Position numbers and translations under genes: made by a program. Positions 32,277 to 39,233 of a stretch of DNA of 47,188 nt are shown piece after piece. Every line of letters begins with the position of its first letter. Within the stretch, counting starts at the first letter, position 1. Source of the DNA: a virus. The stretch is from the IMG/VR virus record IMGVR_UViG_3300045012_000018, positions 1-47,188 of that record; one strand, given 5' to 3'. A model generated the notes under the pieces. The model did no database searches. It saw only the letters and a list, made by a program, of their open reading frames with translations, and was not told the origin of the DNA.

Positions 32277-32605
32277 TATCCGCCAATCGTGTAATAGACT
32301 TGCCCGGTCAAAGCCACCGCGCCTGAAAGGTTTATGACGAACGCGCTCCCCGGTAGAGCCACAAAGTGAGGCGAGCCGTCATAGTAGAGCGTGAAGCTCG
32401 ATCCTGATGCGGTCAATACTGCTCCGCCGCTCAATGCTGTGGACCCGCTCTGAAAAGTGACGTTAACAGCTCCGCCAGCCGTAAACCAAATCTTCCACAC
32501 CTTGATTGGCCCTGCCGATGGCGCGGCGATGATCGTGTTGTTGCCGCTGGCGGAGCAATTCGTGGCATTCAGGGCGACGGTGTTCCACTGCGAAATCTGG
32601 CTCAT
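32276..32605 (-). CDS. Small beta-rich virion protein (109 aa)
   Basis: It has the pattern NNTIIAAPSAGPIKVWKIWF, then AVNVTFQSGSTALSGGAVLT and AFVINLSGAVALTGQVYYT. I recall similar small jelly-roll-like proteins near terminase or capsid genes in many phages. A decoration or tail-associated role is likely. It overlaps its upstream neighbour by ATGA. Confidence 0.7.
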   Translation of the reverse strand: MSQISQWNTVALNATNCSASGNNTIIAAPSAGPIKVWKIWFTAGGAVNVTFQSGSTALSGGAVLTASGSSFTLYYDGSPHFVALPGSAFVINLSGAVALTGQVYYTIGG

Positions 32606-33192
32606 GCTGGCACCTTCATGCCCTTAGCGGGAACTGCATTGGCTGGTTCAGTCTCGCTTGGGGTCGCCAGTTCATCCCTTAGCCAAGGATGTGACCCCAG
32701 GGTAGCCGCTGGCTGGTTTAAGCCGTAAAGCTGGTTGATTTCCGCGTGCTGACTTATTTCGGATCGTGTCGCTTGTAACAGTGCTCGCGGGTCCCCGTTC
32801 TTGTCCGAGGAAAACTGCTTTGAGGACACGGTATCGGGCACGATATTGTCGCCAGCGGTGTATTTTCCCAGCTCTAGTCCGGGATGACAGGCGTTGAATT
32901 CTCCGCCAATAGATTCGCGCTCGGTCCTGACATAAGACTGTCCCGGTCCCGTGCATTGAATCTCATCAAAGACGCGCTGCGGGTAATAGAATGGGTTATC
33001 CTCGGAAGACGTACCCAGAGGTTCCGATCCCGCCTGACGGTCGTAGACGTTGGGATATTGCCCGGAAGTAGGCTGTTGACCTTCAGAGGTTATATTGGCA
33101 TCCCAGCCCGGACTCATGTCGCGGTCGGTTTGCTTGTAGGACTGATCCTGCTGGCCGAATCGAACATCCTGAAATTCATTGCCTGTTGGCAT
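32602..33192 (-). CDS. Hypothetical protein (196 aa)
   Basis: The protein is polar and probably partly disordered (RFGQQDQSYKQTDRDMSPGW; PQRVFDEIQCTGPGQSY), with a helical C-terminal half (RALLQATRSEISQHAEINQL). The ATG follows the upstream stop directly. No family recognised; context suggests a virion or assembly protein. Confidence 0.6.
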   Translation of the reverse strand: MPTGNEFQDVRFGQQDQSYKQTDRDMSPGWDANITSEGQQPTSGQYPNVYDRQAGSEPLGTSSEDNPFYYPQRVFDEIQCTGPGQSYVRTERESIGGEFNACHPGLELGKYTAGDNIVPDTVSSKQFSSDKNGDPRALLQATRSEISQHAEINQLYGLNQPAATLGSHPWLRDELATPSETEPANAVPAKGMKVPA

Positions 33193-33423
33193 TCATGACC
33201 CCCATTTATCCCCGGTCTGCCTAGCTCTCTTCGATCTCGCTATCGCTCCGGCCAAAGCTCCCGGATTCTTGACATTCGGTCCAAAGCCCTTTTTCTTGCT
33301 GCGCTGCTGAAGAATCTGCGGCATCTGCGGTTGCGGAATCTGTTCTTGCGGAGCAGATGTCTGGTCGGGTGAAGTTGGTTCCTGAAAAGAAGATCCCATA
33401 CCGGGGAGGGGCGGAGTGCTCAT
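33193..33423 (-). CDS. Pro/Gln-rich hypothetical protein (76 aa)
   Basis: A disordered N-terminus (QEQIPQPQMPQILQQ) leads to a basic helix (NPGALAGAIARSKRARQ). Its ATG overlaps the stop of the DUF6496-like gene (ATGA). Function unknown. Confidence 0.6.
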   Translation of the reverse strand: MSTPPLPGMGSSFQEPTSPDQTSAPQEQIPQPQMPQILQQRSKKKGFGPNVKNPGALAGAIARSKRARQTGDKWGS

Positions 33424-33569
33424 TTCTTACCTCTTCGTGCCTCTGAAAGCGCGATGGCAATAGCCTGCTTTTGTGAACTGACCTGCGGTCCTTGCTTGGA
33501 GCCGGAATGCAACTGCCCTGATTTCCATTCGTGCATAACTTTGGCGATCTTGGCTGGATTCTTCTGCAC
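33420..33569 (-). CDS. DUF6496-like small basic protein (49 aa)
   Basis: The sequence AKIAKVMHEWKSGQLHSGSK followed by KQAIAIALSEARRGKK matches a widespread small domain I recall as DUF6496, usually written K-x2-KVMHEFK-x-G-x-L-x-SG and ending QAIAIALSEA. The start is GTG 33569, and the stop overlaps the next ATG. Function of the family is unknown to me; its basic helix could bind nucleic acid. Confidence 0.75.
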   Translation of the reverse strand: MQKNPAKIAKVMHEWKSGQLHSGSKQGPQVSSQKQAIAIALSEARRGKK

Positions 33570-33584
33570 GGGGTCACTATATCA

Positions 33585-35390
33585 TCACTGGCAAAATACC
33601 TGCACAATTTCCGTGTCCGAAGCTACTGGAGTGAGCGCGAAAGTAAAGACAACACCAGTCTTTGAAAGGCTGGTTTGCGTAAATCCGCCGAGCGGGTTCG
33701 TGCCGCCGATCTGGGTCGCCTGGCAGACATTCGGCAGCGCAATGAACGGAGTGGGGAATGTGATCGTAATGGTTGGCGTGACTCCGACTGTCGTGCCGTT
33801 TGTAATCGTCCCCGTGAAGCTGTTCTCACCATTGATCGCAGACCACGCCGCACCGCTGCCCCAGTTGGCGCTGAGAACCGCGTCCGCGGCTACCATGGCC
33901 GTACCCATGAACGGATCGGTATTGACGATCATCCCCGGCCCGGTATTGGAAATCCCAGCCCCGGTCCCCCATCCCGTATTTCCCGTGCCGTTATAAAGAA
34001 TGCTGCTGGCCGAGGTATTGCTCCAGGTGTTTCCCGTCCCGCTGGCAAGGAAGGTCGTGTTGGAAATGTTCAGATTGCAGGCCGAGGTGCAGTTGATGTC
34101 GGTCGCATTGGAAGCTCCGGCATTCTTAACAAATCCCCCGCTCATCTGAACCGTACATGCAGATGTAATGCATTGGATTCCAAAGGCCGTACCTGATACT
34201 CCGACAAACTGAACGTCGCTGTTGATGAGCTTAAGTGTCCCAGCCTGAATAAGAATGTCGGTTGTGGCGGCGCTGAACTGCGATCCGAAGAACCGGCAGG
34301 TTACGCAGGTTATAGTTCCTCCCAGCATGTTCATATTGGAGCTGTTGGAATTCACCGCCGAAACGTTCTCAGACACGAGACGGTAGAAATACCCGATAGC
34401 GCTGGAATCGACCTGCACCCCGATATCCCCGCACTGGGACACGTTAACCTGCTGCAATTGCGCCCAATGACTCACATACACGCCCATGTGGTTTACCCCA
34501 CCACCCATGGCGAGGTTGGTGCAGGTGAAATACTCCAGACTTCCAACATCCACGTTAATCATTTTGTGGTTCGTGCCGATTCCCGTAGCGCTGGCGCCGG
34601 AAACCCCGGCAATCTGGAAATTGCTGAATTTGCCCTCCAAGGGGACGGCGAAACATGCGGCGCTGTTGAACCCGTTATTACAGTTGCCAGATTCAGGAAA
34701 GTCCGGCACCAGCCAAAGGATCGTGGTTCCCGGCCCGCGCCCTTCAACCTCAAACCCTCCGGCCAGATACATATTTCCCTGCGCTGCCGCATTGCCCACG
34801 ATCTGAGGAATCGCTAGACATCCGGCAGGTTGGGTAAACAGATGCGGAGCGGTAAGCATGTATTGCGCCTGAGAGAGGAACACTTTCGGGCAAACATCCC
34901 CTGTATTCGCGGTGGATGCCATGAAGGTATCCACGGCGGCAAAGGCTGTATCATCCGGCGTCCCCCATACGATGCTGGCCGAGGCCAAATTCCCAGGGGC
35001 GGTAGTCGTAGTCACCACGGCACTGCTGGAAAATGTCGCAATGGTTAATGGGGCAGAGGAAACCAGAGTAGCCGTGCTGCTGAGAAACGGGTTCACCGTC
35101 TGCGATCCAAACAGCTTCTTCCCTACATCAGTGGATGCGAACGTTCCAGAGGGGCAGGTGATGGTATTTCCGGTCGCACTTGTAGCACATCCAGTGGCAA
35201 TCTGAGTATTAGCCGGAGTCTGAAAACACGATCCCGTCCCGGAAGTCGAGGGGCAACTTGGGGAAATGTAAATCGCCATAATAGGAGATGCGCCAAACCC
35301 CACCCCGCTCCCGCTGGAACTCCCACCGCCATTGACAATCTGCCCGTACAGAGAAGATGTAAAAATCAGGAAAATTAGCGCTGTTTTCAT
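33585..35390 (-). CDS. Secreted beta-helix fibre or spike protein (601 aa)
   Basis: It starts with a signal peptide (MKTALIFLIFTSSLYGQ) followed by a Gly/Ser linker. A right-handed beta-helix region begins near GTPDDTAFAAVDTFMAST and VFLSQAQYMLTAP, as in pectate-lyase-like spikes; later rungs are Cys-rich (TITCVTCRFFGSQFS). The C-terminal about 100 residues form a beta domain. It lies upstream of the terminase, far from the other spike, and may be a second receptor-binding protein. Its ATG is 6 nt after an extended -10 element. Confidence 0.75.
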   Translation of the reverse strand: MKTALIFLIFTSSLYGQIVNGGGSSSGSGVGFGASPIMAIYISPSCPSTSGTGSCFQTPANTQIATGCATSATGNTITCPSGTFASTDVGKKLFGSQTVNPFLSSTATLVSSAPLTIATFSSSAVVTTTTAPGNLASASIVWGTPDDTAFAAVDTFMASTANTGDVCPKVFLSQAQYMLTAPHLFTQPAGCLAIPQIVGNAAAQGNMYLAGGFEVEGRGPGTTILWLVPDFPESGNCNNGFNSAACFAVPLEGKFSNFQIAGVSGASATGIGTNHKMINVDVGSLEYFTCTNLAMGGGVNHMGVYVSHWAQLQQVNVSQCGDIGVQVDSSAIGYFYRLVSENVSAVNSNSSNMNMLGGTITCVTCRFFGSQFSAATTDILIQAGTLKLINSDVQFVGVSGTAFGIQCITSACTVQMSGGFVKNAGASNATDINCTSACNLNISNTTFLASGTGNTWSNTSASSILYNGTGNTGWGTGAGISNTGPGMIVNTDPFMGTAMVAADAVLSANWGSGAAWSAINGENSFTGTITNGTTVGVTPTITITFPTPFIALPNVCQATQIGGTNPLGGFTQTSLSKTGVVFTFALTPVASDTEIVQVFCQ

Positions 35391-35396
35391 TCCTGA

Positions 35397-35405
35397 CTTA
35401 TATCA
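35397..35405 (-). promoter_or_regulatory. Extended -10 promoter candidate directly before the fibre gene
   Basis: On the minus strand TGATATAAG ends 6 nt before the fibre ATG, so the transcript would begin at or next to the start codon. The six bases (TCAGGA) include an AGGA, but it is too close for normal initiation. There is no convincing -35. Confidence 0.45.
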
Positions 35406-35437
35406 CACAGGTCAACCCCTGCCTTCCCAATGCCCCT

Positions 35438-35730
35438 CTATCTTGGCCCGTCTTTCTCGCGCGATTTCGCGGAATCGTTCCCTTTCTGAATTCTCCGGTG
35501 CGCCTCCGACCACTGCGACCCCGTGGGGTTGTGGATCGTTATGTGTTCCGCCATCTTCTCCAGCGCCGGACTCTGCATGCTGTTCTCGAACACCTCCCCG
35601 CAAATTCCGCATACCCGATCTCCGCTTACCGGGTCCGGTGGAATGTAGTTTTCCGGCCTCCTCGTCCGCCGTTAACGCCCCCCACCTTCTCCCGTATCCG
35701 CGCCGCCGATTCCTGCTGCTCCTTCGTCAT
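35438..35730 (-). pseudogene. Frameshifted C2H2 zinc-finger-like gene
   Basis: The frame from ATG 35730 (GGAGGCTTG upstream) reads MTKEQQESAARIREKVGG and runs off frame. In the -1 frame, after an A4 run at 35649-35652, coding continues as NYIPPDPVSGDRVCGICGEV with FENS and EKMAEHITIHN (Cys2-His2) to the stop at 35438. One extra A would join both into a 97-aa protein. This may be an indel in the assembly, a true mutation, or a -1 frameshift. The 5' end overlaps the RHH gene by 59 nt. Confidence 0.5.
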
Positions 35731-35851
35731 CAAGCCTCCATTCCATTGCGTCCACCACCCACTGCTTGAATGTAACCCCCAACTCTACCGCCCTAACCTT
35801 TGCCTTCTTGATAGTGTCACTCGGTGCATTACGTATCACAATGTCCGTCAT
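35672..35851 (-). CDS. Ribbon-helix-helix (CopG/Arc-like) regulator (59 aa)
   Basis: The N-terminus MTDIVIRNAPSDTIKKAKVR followed by AVELGVTFKQWVVDAMEWRL gives the strand-helix-helix pattern of MetJ/Arc DNA-binding dimers. The C-terminus is a Gly/Asp tail. It is the first gene of the leftward block, next to the divergent control region, so it may regulate one or both blocks. The ATG stands 6 nt behind a -10 hexamer and lacks a ribosome-binding site. Confidence 0.75.
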   Translation of the reverse strand: MTDIVIRNAPSDTIKKAKVRAVELGVTFKQWVVDAMEWRLDDEGAAGIGGADTGEGGGR

Positions 35852-35857
35852 GCCATT

Positions 35858-35887
35858 AGTGTACGCAATTCGGTGCAGTAGTGTCCA
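35858..35887 (-). promoter_or_regulatory. Sigma70-type promoter, leaderless RHH transcript
   Basis: Minus-strand TGGACA (35882-35887), spacer 18, TACACT (35858-35863), then 6 nt to the ATG of the RHH gene. Spacing predicts transcription start at the start codon. Confidence 0.55.
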
Positions 35888-35921
35888 TCTGTTTTTGAGT
35901 TCTGTGTCGTTTAGGGGGTTA

Positions 35922-35946
35922 CCCGGCACCTTCAAGGGGTGCCGGG
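35922..35946. other. Strong hairpin in the divergent control region
   Basis: CCCGGCACC (35922-35930) and GGTGCCGGG (35938-35946) form a perfect 9-bp GC-rich stem with a 7-nt loop. It has no U-tract, so it is not a standard terminator. It may be a protein-binding dyad or an RNA structure between the two divergent blocks. Confidence 0.55.
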
Positions 35947-36319
35947 GGTCGCTCCACGGGGGCTACCGAATGAACCTTGTCAGTAACATTTCTTCGCGCA
36001 ACAAATGACGGCTAAGCCTTGTGTCGGCAATGGCTTGCACGATGATGCCGTGAGGGTTGAAGGGTAGGCACAGCAGTGGATAAGTGCGCCAAAGCCGCGT
36101 AAACACTGCCTAAACGCACGCATGGGCCATGTAATAGAGTGTAAAACGTGCCGGATTACCTTGTTAACAGCTGTCTGCTAGCGAAAATCTTTCATGCCTG
36201 TAAGTCTCTGATAATTAGCAAGTTGAGCTTTGTTTGGCGAGCGCGAGAGAGAAGAAAAGCGTGACCATATTGCCCGTAAGGTGCTAGATTCAGGCGCAGA
36301 TAAGTCTGGAGTAACCTAG
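35947..36319. other. Noncoding divergent region (about 370 nt)
   Basis: No convincing gene is seen between the RHH promoter and the TerS candidate. The region holds one near-consensus DnaA-type site (AGTGGATAA, 36075-36083) and several A/T-rich patches (TTGTTAAC at about 36161). It separates the two transcription blocks and is a plausible control, packaging-start or replication region. No repeats of note were found by eye. Confidence 0.5.
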
Positions 36320-36721
36320 ATGCATTTTGACCAGAAACACTACAAAGCTGCCGAGAACATTGAAAGAATGAATCCAGGGGATTCTTTGAAGAAAGCGTTA
36401 ATGGATGCCGGTTATGCGGAATCGACAGCTAACGGTGGCTGGGACGCTGTGCCGAATCGCGTTTTGAAACTGTTATCTCGTAAGGGTTTGAGATTGAAAG
36501 CGTTAGGTGAAATTGACGCGGAAACGCAAGAGAAACTGACGCGCGGAAGATTAGTCTATAACGTCATCAAAGGGACAGATAAGGGCGTATTGAGCGCAAA
36601 GGCTTTAGGTTCAGATCGCCGTGTCAATATGTTCCAACCCGATATCCAGGCTGGCGTGATTGTTCTCACATCGCCTACAGCTGCCGATCCTGCCAAAATG
36701 CTCGAAGAACCAAAAGAGTAA
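36320..36721 (+). CDS. Terminase small subunit candidate (133 aa)
   Basis: The N-terminal half (SLKKALMDAGYAESTANGGW) resembles the HTH-like opening of small terminase proteins (ALxxAGYSxxTA). The end has GSDRRVNMFQPDIQAGVIVL, the region I associate with phage TerS proteins. It lies at the divergent region, away from terL, which is unusual but possible. A GGAGTAACCTAG stretch precedes the ATG. An early DNA-binding regulator is the alternative. Confidence 0.6.
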   Translation: MHFDQKHYKAAENIERMNPGDSLKKALMDAGYAESTANGGWDAVPNRVLKLLSRKGLRLKALGEIDAETQEKLTRGRLVYNVIKGTDKGVLSAKALGSDRRVNMFQPDIQAGVIVLTSPTAADPAKMLEEPKE

Positions 36722-36749
36722 GTCTCTCATTCAAAAGCAAATGTAATTC

Positions 36750-36778
36750 TTGACATATATGACTATGATGATTATGAT
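36750..36778 (+). promoter_or_regulatory. Near-consensus sigma70 promoter, leaderless
   Basis: TTGACA (36750-36755), a 17-nt spacer and TATGAT (36773-36778), followed after 6 nt (GTGTAT) by the ATG at 36785. The -35 is perfect and the -10 has one mismatch. The transcript should start at the ATG, leaving no leader. Confidence 0.8.
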
Positions 36779-36784
36779 GTGTAT

Positions 36785-36883
36785 ATGAAACGCACCTGCA
36801 AACGATGCGGTTATGAGTGGAATACGAAAGTCCAAACTCCCAAAGAATGCCCAGACTGCAAAAGCCGTAAGTGGAATGGGTGA
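36785..36883 (+). CDS. Zinc-ribbon micro-protein (32 aa)
   Basis: MKRTCKRCGYEWNTKVQ is followed by CPDCKSRKWNG. Two CxxC pairs 12 residues apart make a complete rubredoxin/zinc-ribbon knuckle pair. It is the first gene behind a near-consensus promoter and has no ribosome-binding site. A small regulator or adaptor binding RNA polymerase or nucleic acid is possible; this is inference. Confidence 0.7.
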   Translation: MKRTCKRCGYEWNTKVQTPKECPDCKSRKWNG

Positions 36884-36917
36884 ATATGTTCCTGTCAGCG
36901 CAACGAAAGAGGAAAAT

Positions 36918-37112
36918 ATGACGCACGAATCAGACATTTCTTATCAGATTGGCGGTATCTGGGTGCTGGCGGATCGTCGACACTCGGCCTATACGGTCTA
37001 TGTCGACGGCGTTACGGCTGCCAAGGCCGATAGCAGCTATCAATTCACCGTCGACGGGCTTTCTCTCGCCAAAGCACGGGTCGACTATATGGCACGTCGA
37101 CAATCACGTTGA
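36918..37112 (+). CDS. Hypothetical protein (64 aa)
   Basis: AGAGGAAAAT precedes ATG 36918. The chain starts MTHESDISYQIGGIWVLADR and is a compact beta/alpha protein (YTVYVDGVTAAKADSSYQFT). No family recognised. It follows the zinc-ribbon gene by 34 nt. Confidence 0.6.
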   Translation: MTHESDISYQIGGIWVLADRRHSAYTVYVDGVTAAKADSSYQFTVDGLSLAKARVDYMARRQSR

Positions 37113-37145
37113 GCAGTCAGCACTTTACGAACGAAGGAGGATTTT

Positions 37146-37349
37146 ATGACGCAATACATTGCAACGGTTACCGGAATTCTGTGGGAAGGTGGCAAGGGAT
37201 TCACGCACTACGGATTCGATCACAGGCCGACACGCGCTGAAGTCATTGCAAAGTCTGGGGATTTCTCGCAAGTAACGCATATCAGGCTCGAAACTCGCAG
37301 GGTCATCCGATGGACTGTGAAATTGGCGAACGCACGTTTAGCAGACTGA
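37146..37349 (+). CDS. Hypothetical protein (67 aa)
   Basis: GAAGGAGGATTTT gives an excellent start site. The protein is a small basic beta/alpha chain (GFTHYGFDHRPTRAEVIAKS). No domain recognised. Confidence 0.65.
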   Translation: MTQYIATVTGILWEGGKGFTHYGFDHRPTRAEVIAKSGDFSQVTHIRLETRRVIRWTVKLANARLAD

Positions 37350-37410
37350 TTGACTGAGAAGGGACAGAAGCCTATTGAGCGCAGTTACAGACCAAGGGAG
37401 GATTAGGAAA

Positions 37411-37575
37411 ATGAAACCGACAAATGAGCAATTGCAACGAGATGCCGCATGGAAGCAGGTTTATCGTGCGATGTCCTATCTTGTGACGCGATATGGACAC
37501 GCCGAAGATGCTGCTATTTATGTCCTCGGAGATTCGATCCAAGCGATCAGGAGTGAAATGTGCGCGTCCTTGTAG
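37411..37575 (+). CDS. Small helical protein (54 aa)
   Basis: ATG 37411 follows GGGAGGATTAGGAAA. The chain is helical (WKQVYRAMSYLVTRYGHAED) and ends inside the start of the methyltransferase-like gene (16-nt overlap). The segment before it (37377-37392) is a 16-bp repeat also found at the end of that gene. Confidence 0.6.
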   Translation: MKPTNEQLQRDAAWKQVYRAMSYLVTRYGHAEDAAIYVLGDSIQAIRSEMCASL

Positions 37576-38174
37576 CGTGCGAGTTTTCGGGAGTGGTTAT
37601 GCGTGCGTTTCGTAAGCTCGGTCATGATGCATGGGCCTACGACGCGCTGGAGCCTGTCGCGGATTACCATGTGCAGGCTGATTTGTCGCCACGGACCACA
37701 CCGCACACGTGGTTCAGCCACAAACGATGGGACATGGTGATTGCATTTCCACCGTGCACGCATCTGGCAGTAAGCGGGGCGCGATGGTTCAAGGATAAGC
37801 GAGAGGAGCAAACCAGAGCAATCCAGTTTGTCCTGCATCTGGCGAACGCTCCGGTCCCGCGTATCGCAATCGAGAATCCCATTGGAGTCCTCAGCACGAA
37901 ATGGCGCAAACCGGATCAGATCATTCAGCCGTGGATGTTCGGGCACGGAGAAACGAAGGCTACCTGCCTGTGGCTCAAGGGATTGCCTAAACTACAGCCA
38001 ACTAAAATTGTAGCTGGCAGGGAACAGCGTATCTGGAAAATGGCTCCATCGCCAGATCGCTGGAAACATCGGAGTGTGACGTATCAGGGAATAGCGGACG
38101 CAATGGCGGAACAATGGGGCATCCCTATGCAAACGGACGCCCGCGCTGAAAAGTCGAGCGCAGTTACAGACTAA
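37560..38174 (+). CDS. Cytosine-methyltransferase-like phage protein (204 aa)
   Basis: The start MRVLVACEFSGVV, then WDMVIAFPPCTHLAVSGARW (catalytic-type Pro-Pro-Cys, Cys66), RIAIENPIGVLS and QPWMFGHGETKATCLWLKGL belong to a family common in phages and often labelled DNA cytosine methyltransferase. The SAM-binding FxGxG motif is reduced (CEFSGVV), and it is much shorter than true C5-methyltransferases. Activity is uncertain; a nucleotide- or DNA-modifying role is possible. GTG follows AGGAGTGAAAT. Confidence 0.75.
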   Translation: MRVLVACEFSGVVMRAFRKLGHDAWAYDALEPVADYHVQADLSPRTTPHTWFSHKRWDMVIAFPPCTHLAVSGARWFKDKREEQTRAIQFVLHLANAPVPRIAIENPIGVLSTKWRKPDQIIQPWMFGHGETKATCLWLKGLPKLQPTKIVAGREQRIWKMAPSPDRWKHRSVTYQGIADAMAEQWGIPMQTDARAEKSSAVTD

Positions 38175-38188
38175 TAGAGACTGGAAAT

Positions 38189-38395
38189 ATGACACACGAT
38201 CAAGTTCTTATCGGCAACAGTTACGATCACAAATTGGAAGGCCGCTTGTGGCGCGTGCGAATCACCCACGTGTTCGAGGATCGTCTGCGTTGGGGATGGG
38301 AAGGCATCATCGCAGAACCGGGCGACAATCTTGACGGAACTTGCTGCTGGGGCTGGGTTTCAGAATTACACGACCCGCAGGTGAACGCGGTTTAA
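38189..38395 (+). CDS. Hypothetical Trp-rich protein (68 aa)
   Basis: AGAGACTGGAAAT precedes the ATG. The sequence (GRLWRVRITHVFEDRLRWGW; GTCCWGWVSELHDP) suggests a small beta-barrel-like domain. No family recognised. Confidence 0.6.
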   Translation: MTHDQVLIGNSYDHKLEGRLWRVRITHVFEDRLRWGWEGIIAEPGDNLDGTCCWGWVSELHDPQVNAV

Positions 38396-38430
38396 GCAAA
38401 GAGCTATGCAACCGAGATTGAGGGGATCGC

Positions 38431-38622
38431 ATGAAAACATACCTGGAGATGGGTGCACCCCGAAGCCGTAGAACGCAGAATGCCGATCATTGTAGGCGTC
38501 TGCCGCGAGGATAATCCGCGTGATGTCGATGAAGCCTATGGCGAAGGAACGTATGCAAGTTGCAGGTCGAGAAGGCCCGGATGCAGATTGCGCCGTTCGA
38601 TCCCCAAAGAAAACTGAAGTGA
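38431..38622 (+). pseudogene. Probable broken small gene with two frame changes
   Basis: ATG 38431 has a GAGGGGATCGC site and reads MKTYLEMG. A one-base shift then gives VHPEAVERRMPIIVGVCRED and NPRDVDEAYGE. A further shift gives CKLQVEKARMQIAPFDPQRK to a stop at 38622. Each piece looks coding, but no single frame links them. Either the gene is decayed or the assembly has indels here. Confidence 0.35.
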
Positions 38623-38635
38623 TTGATCTGAATTG

Positions 38636-38974
38636 TGAGCGAGGACACAAAAATGCAGGTATGCAAACGGTGCGGAGCGCTGAAAGGGTGTCCATATACC
38701 CGCGAATGGTGCAAGGGAGTCTATAAATTGCGCCATAAATGGAGCCTTATATGGGAGAAAGAAAGGCTGCTAAAACGATCCAGCAGGCCACGAACCAAGA
38801 CTCAAAACTTTTAGGTGAGCGAGGACACTCCAAATGACATGCGACCGTTGCCAGTTGCAGTTCAAGGAAGACGATCTCGAATATTACGAGCCGACTAACG
38901 AGTATCTGTGCCGGCCATGCGAACAGGATCAGATTGCGGAAGACGAGCCGGAATCTGTGACTGAGCGAGGACAC
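38636..38974 (+). repeat. Three copies of TGAGCGAGGACAC before gene starts
   Basis: The 13-mer occurs at 38636-38648, 38816-38828 and 38962-38974. In each case an ATG follows 4 to 7 nt later (38653, 38834, 38982). The AGGA within it is the ribosome-binding site. In the third copy it also encodes the C-terminal ERGH of the upstream gene. Confidence 0.85.
38653..38814 (+). CDS. Small zinc-finger basic protein (53 aa)
   Basis: MQVCKRCGALKGCPYTREWC has C-x2-C and C-x6-C, a compact zinc site. It is followed by a basic, Arg/Lys-rich helix and tail (LLKRSSRPRTKTQ) that could contact nucleic acid. Start is set by the 13-bp repeat with its AGGA. Confidence 0.65.
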   Translation: MQVCKRCGALKGCPYTREWCKGVYKLRHKWSLIWEKERLLKRSSRPRTKTQNF

Positions 38975-38977
38975 TGA
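38834..38977 (+). CDS. Small zinc-binding acidic protein (47 aa)
   Basis: MTCDRCQLQFKEDDLEYYEP leads to YLCRPCEQD, so two CxxC pairs are 20 residues apart as in LIM/treble-clef-like small domains. The tail is acidic. Start follows the second copy of the 13-bp repeat; the third copy encodes its last residues. Confidence 0.65.
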   Translation: MTCDRCQLQFKEDDLEYYEPTNEYLCRPCEQDQIAEDEPESVTERGH

Positions 38978-38981
38978 CCCA

Positions 38982-39191
38982 ATGAATACAGCGCAAATCG
39001 AAGCAATCAAGACAGCTATTGCGAATCTGGAAGATAACCGCTATCGCTACCAACTGGCCGAACAACGCAAGCCGGGACAGGTTAGCGGTAACGGAGAGAC
39101 ATTTACCAGTATCATCGCCGACCACGATAGACGCATTGCGGAACTGAAACAGGGATTGCCAACATCGGCTTATGCTCGTAAGGAAATGTAG
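38982..39191 (+). CDS. Small helical protein (69 aa)
   Basis: The chain MNTAQIEAIKTAIANLEDNR, then a linker and FTSIIADHDRRIAELKQGLP, looks like a two-helix hairpin. The ATG lies 7 nt after the third 13-bp repeat. No family recognised. Confidence 0.6.
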   Translation: MNTAQIEAIKTAIANLEDNRYRYQLAEQRKPGQVSGNGETFTSIIADHDRRIAELKQGLPTSAYARKEM

Positions 39192-39233
39192 GACAAGGCG
39201 TATGCCGCAGTTGAAAAGGCCCAAGGAGGCACC

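Noticed and set aside
33675-35205. Plus-strand open frames opposite the fibre gene
   Set aside because: Antisense shadows with no ribosome-binding sites; the minus-strand frame has a clear fold pattern.
35332-35881. Plus-strand Arg/Pro-rich open frames opposite the zinc-finger and RHH genes
   Set aside because: Composition is that of antisense shadow and start signals are lacking.
37560-38174. Full active C5 DNA methyltransferase
   Set aside because: Only the PPC motif and a reduced SAM-site are visible and the length is about half of active enzymes, so it is listed only as methyltransferase-like.
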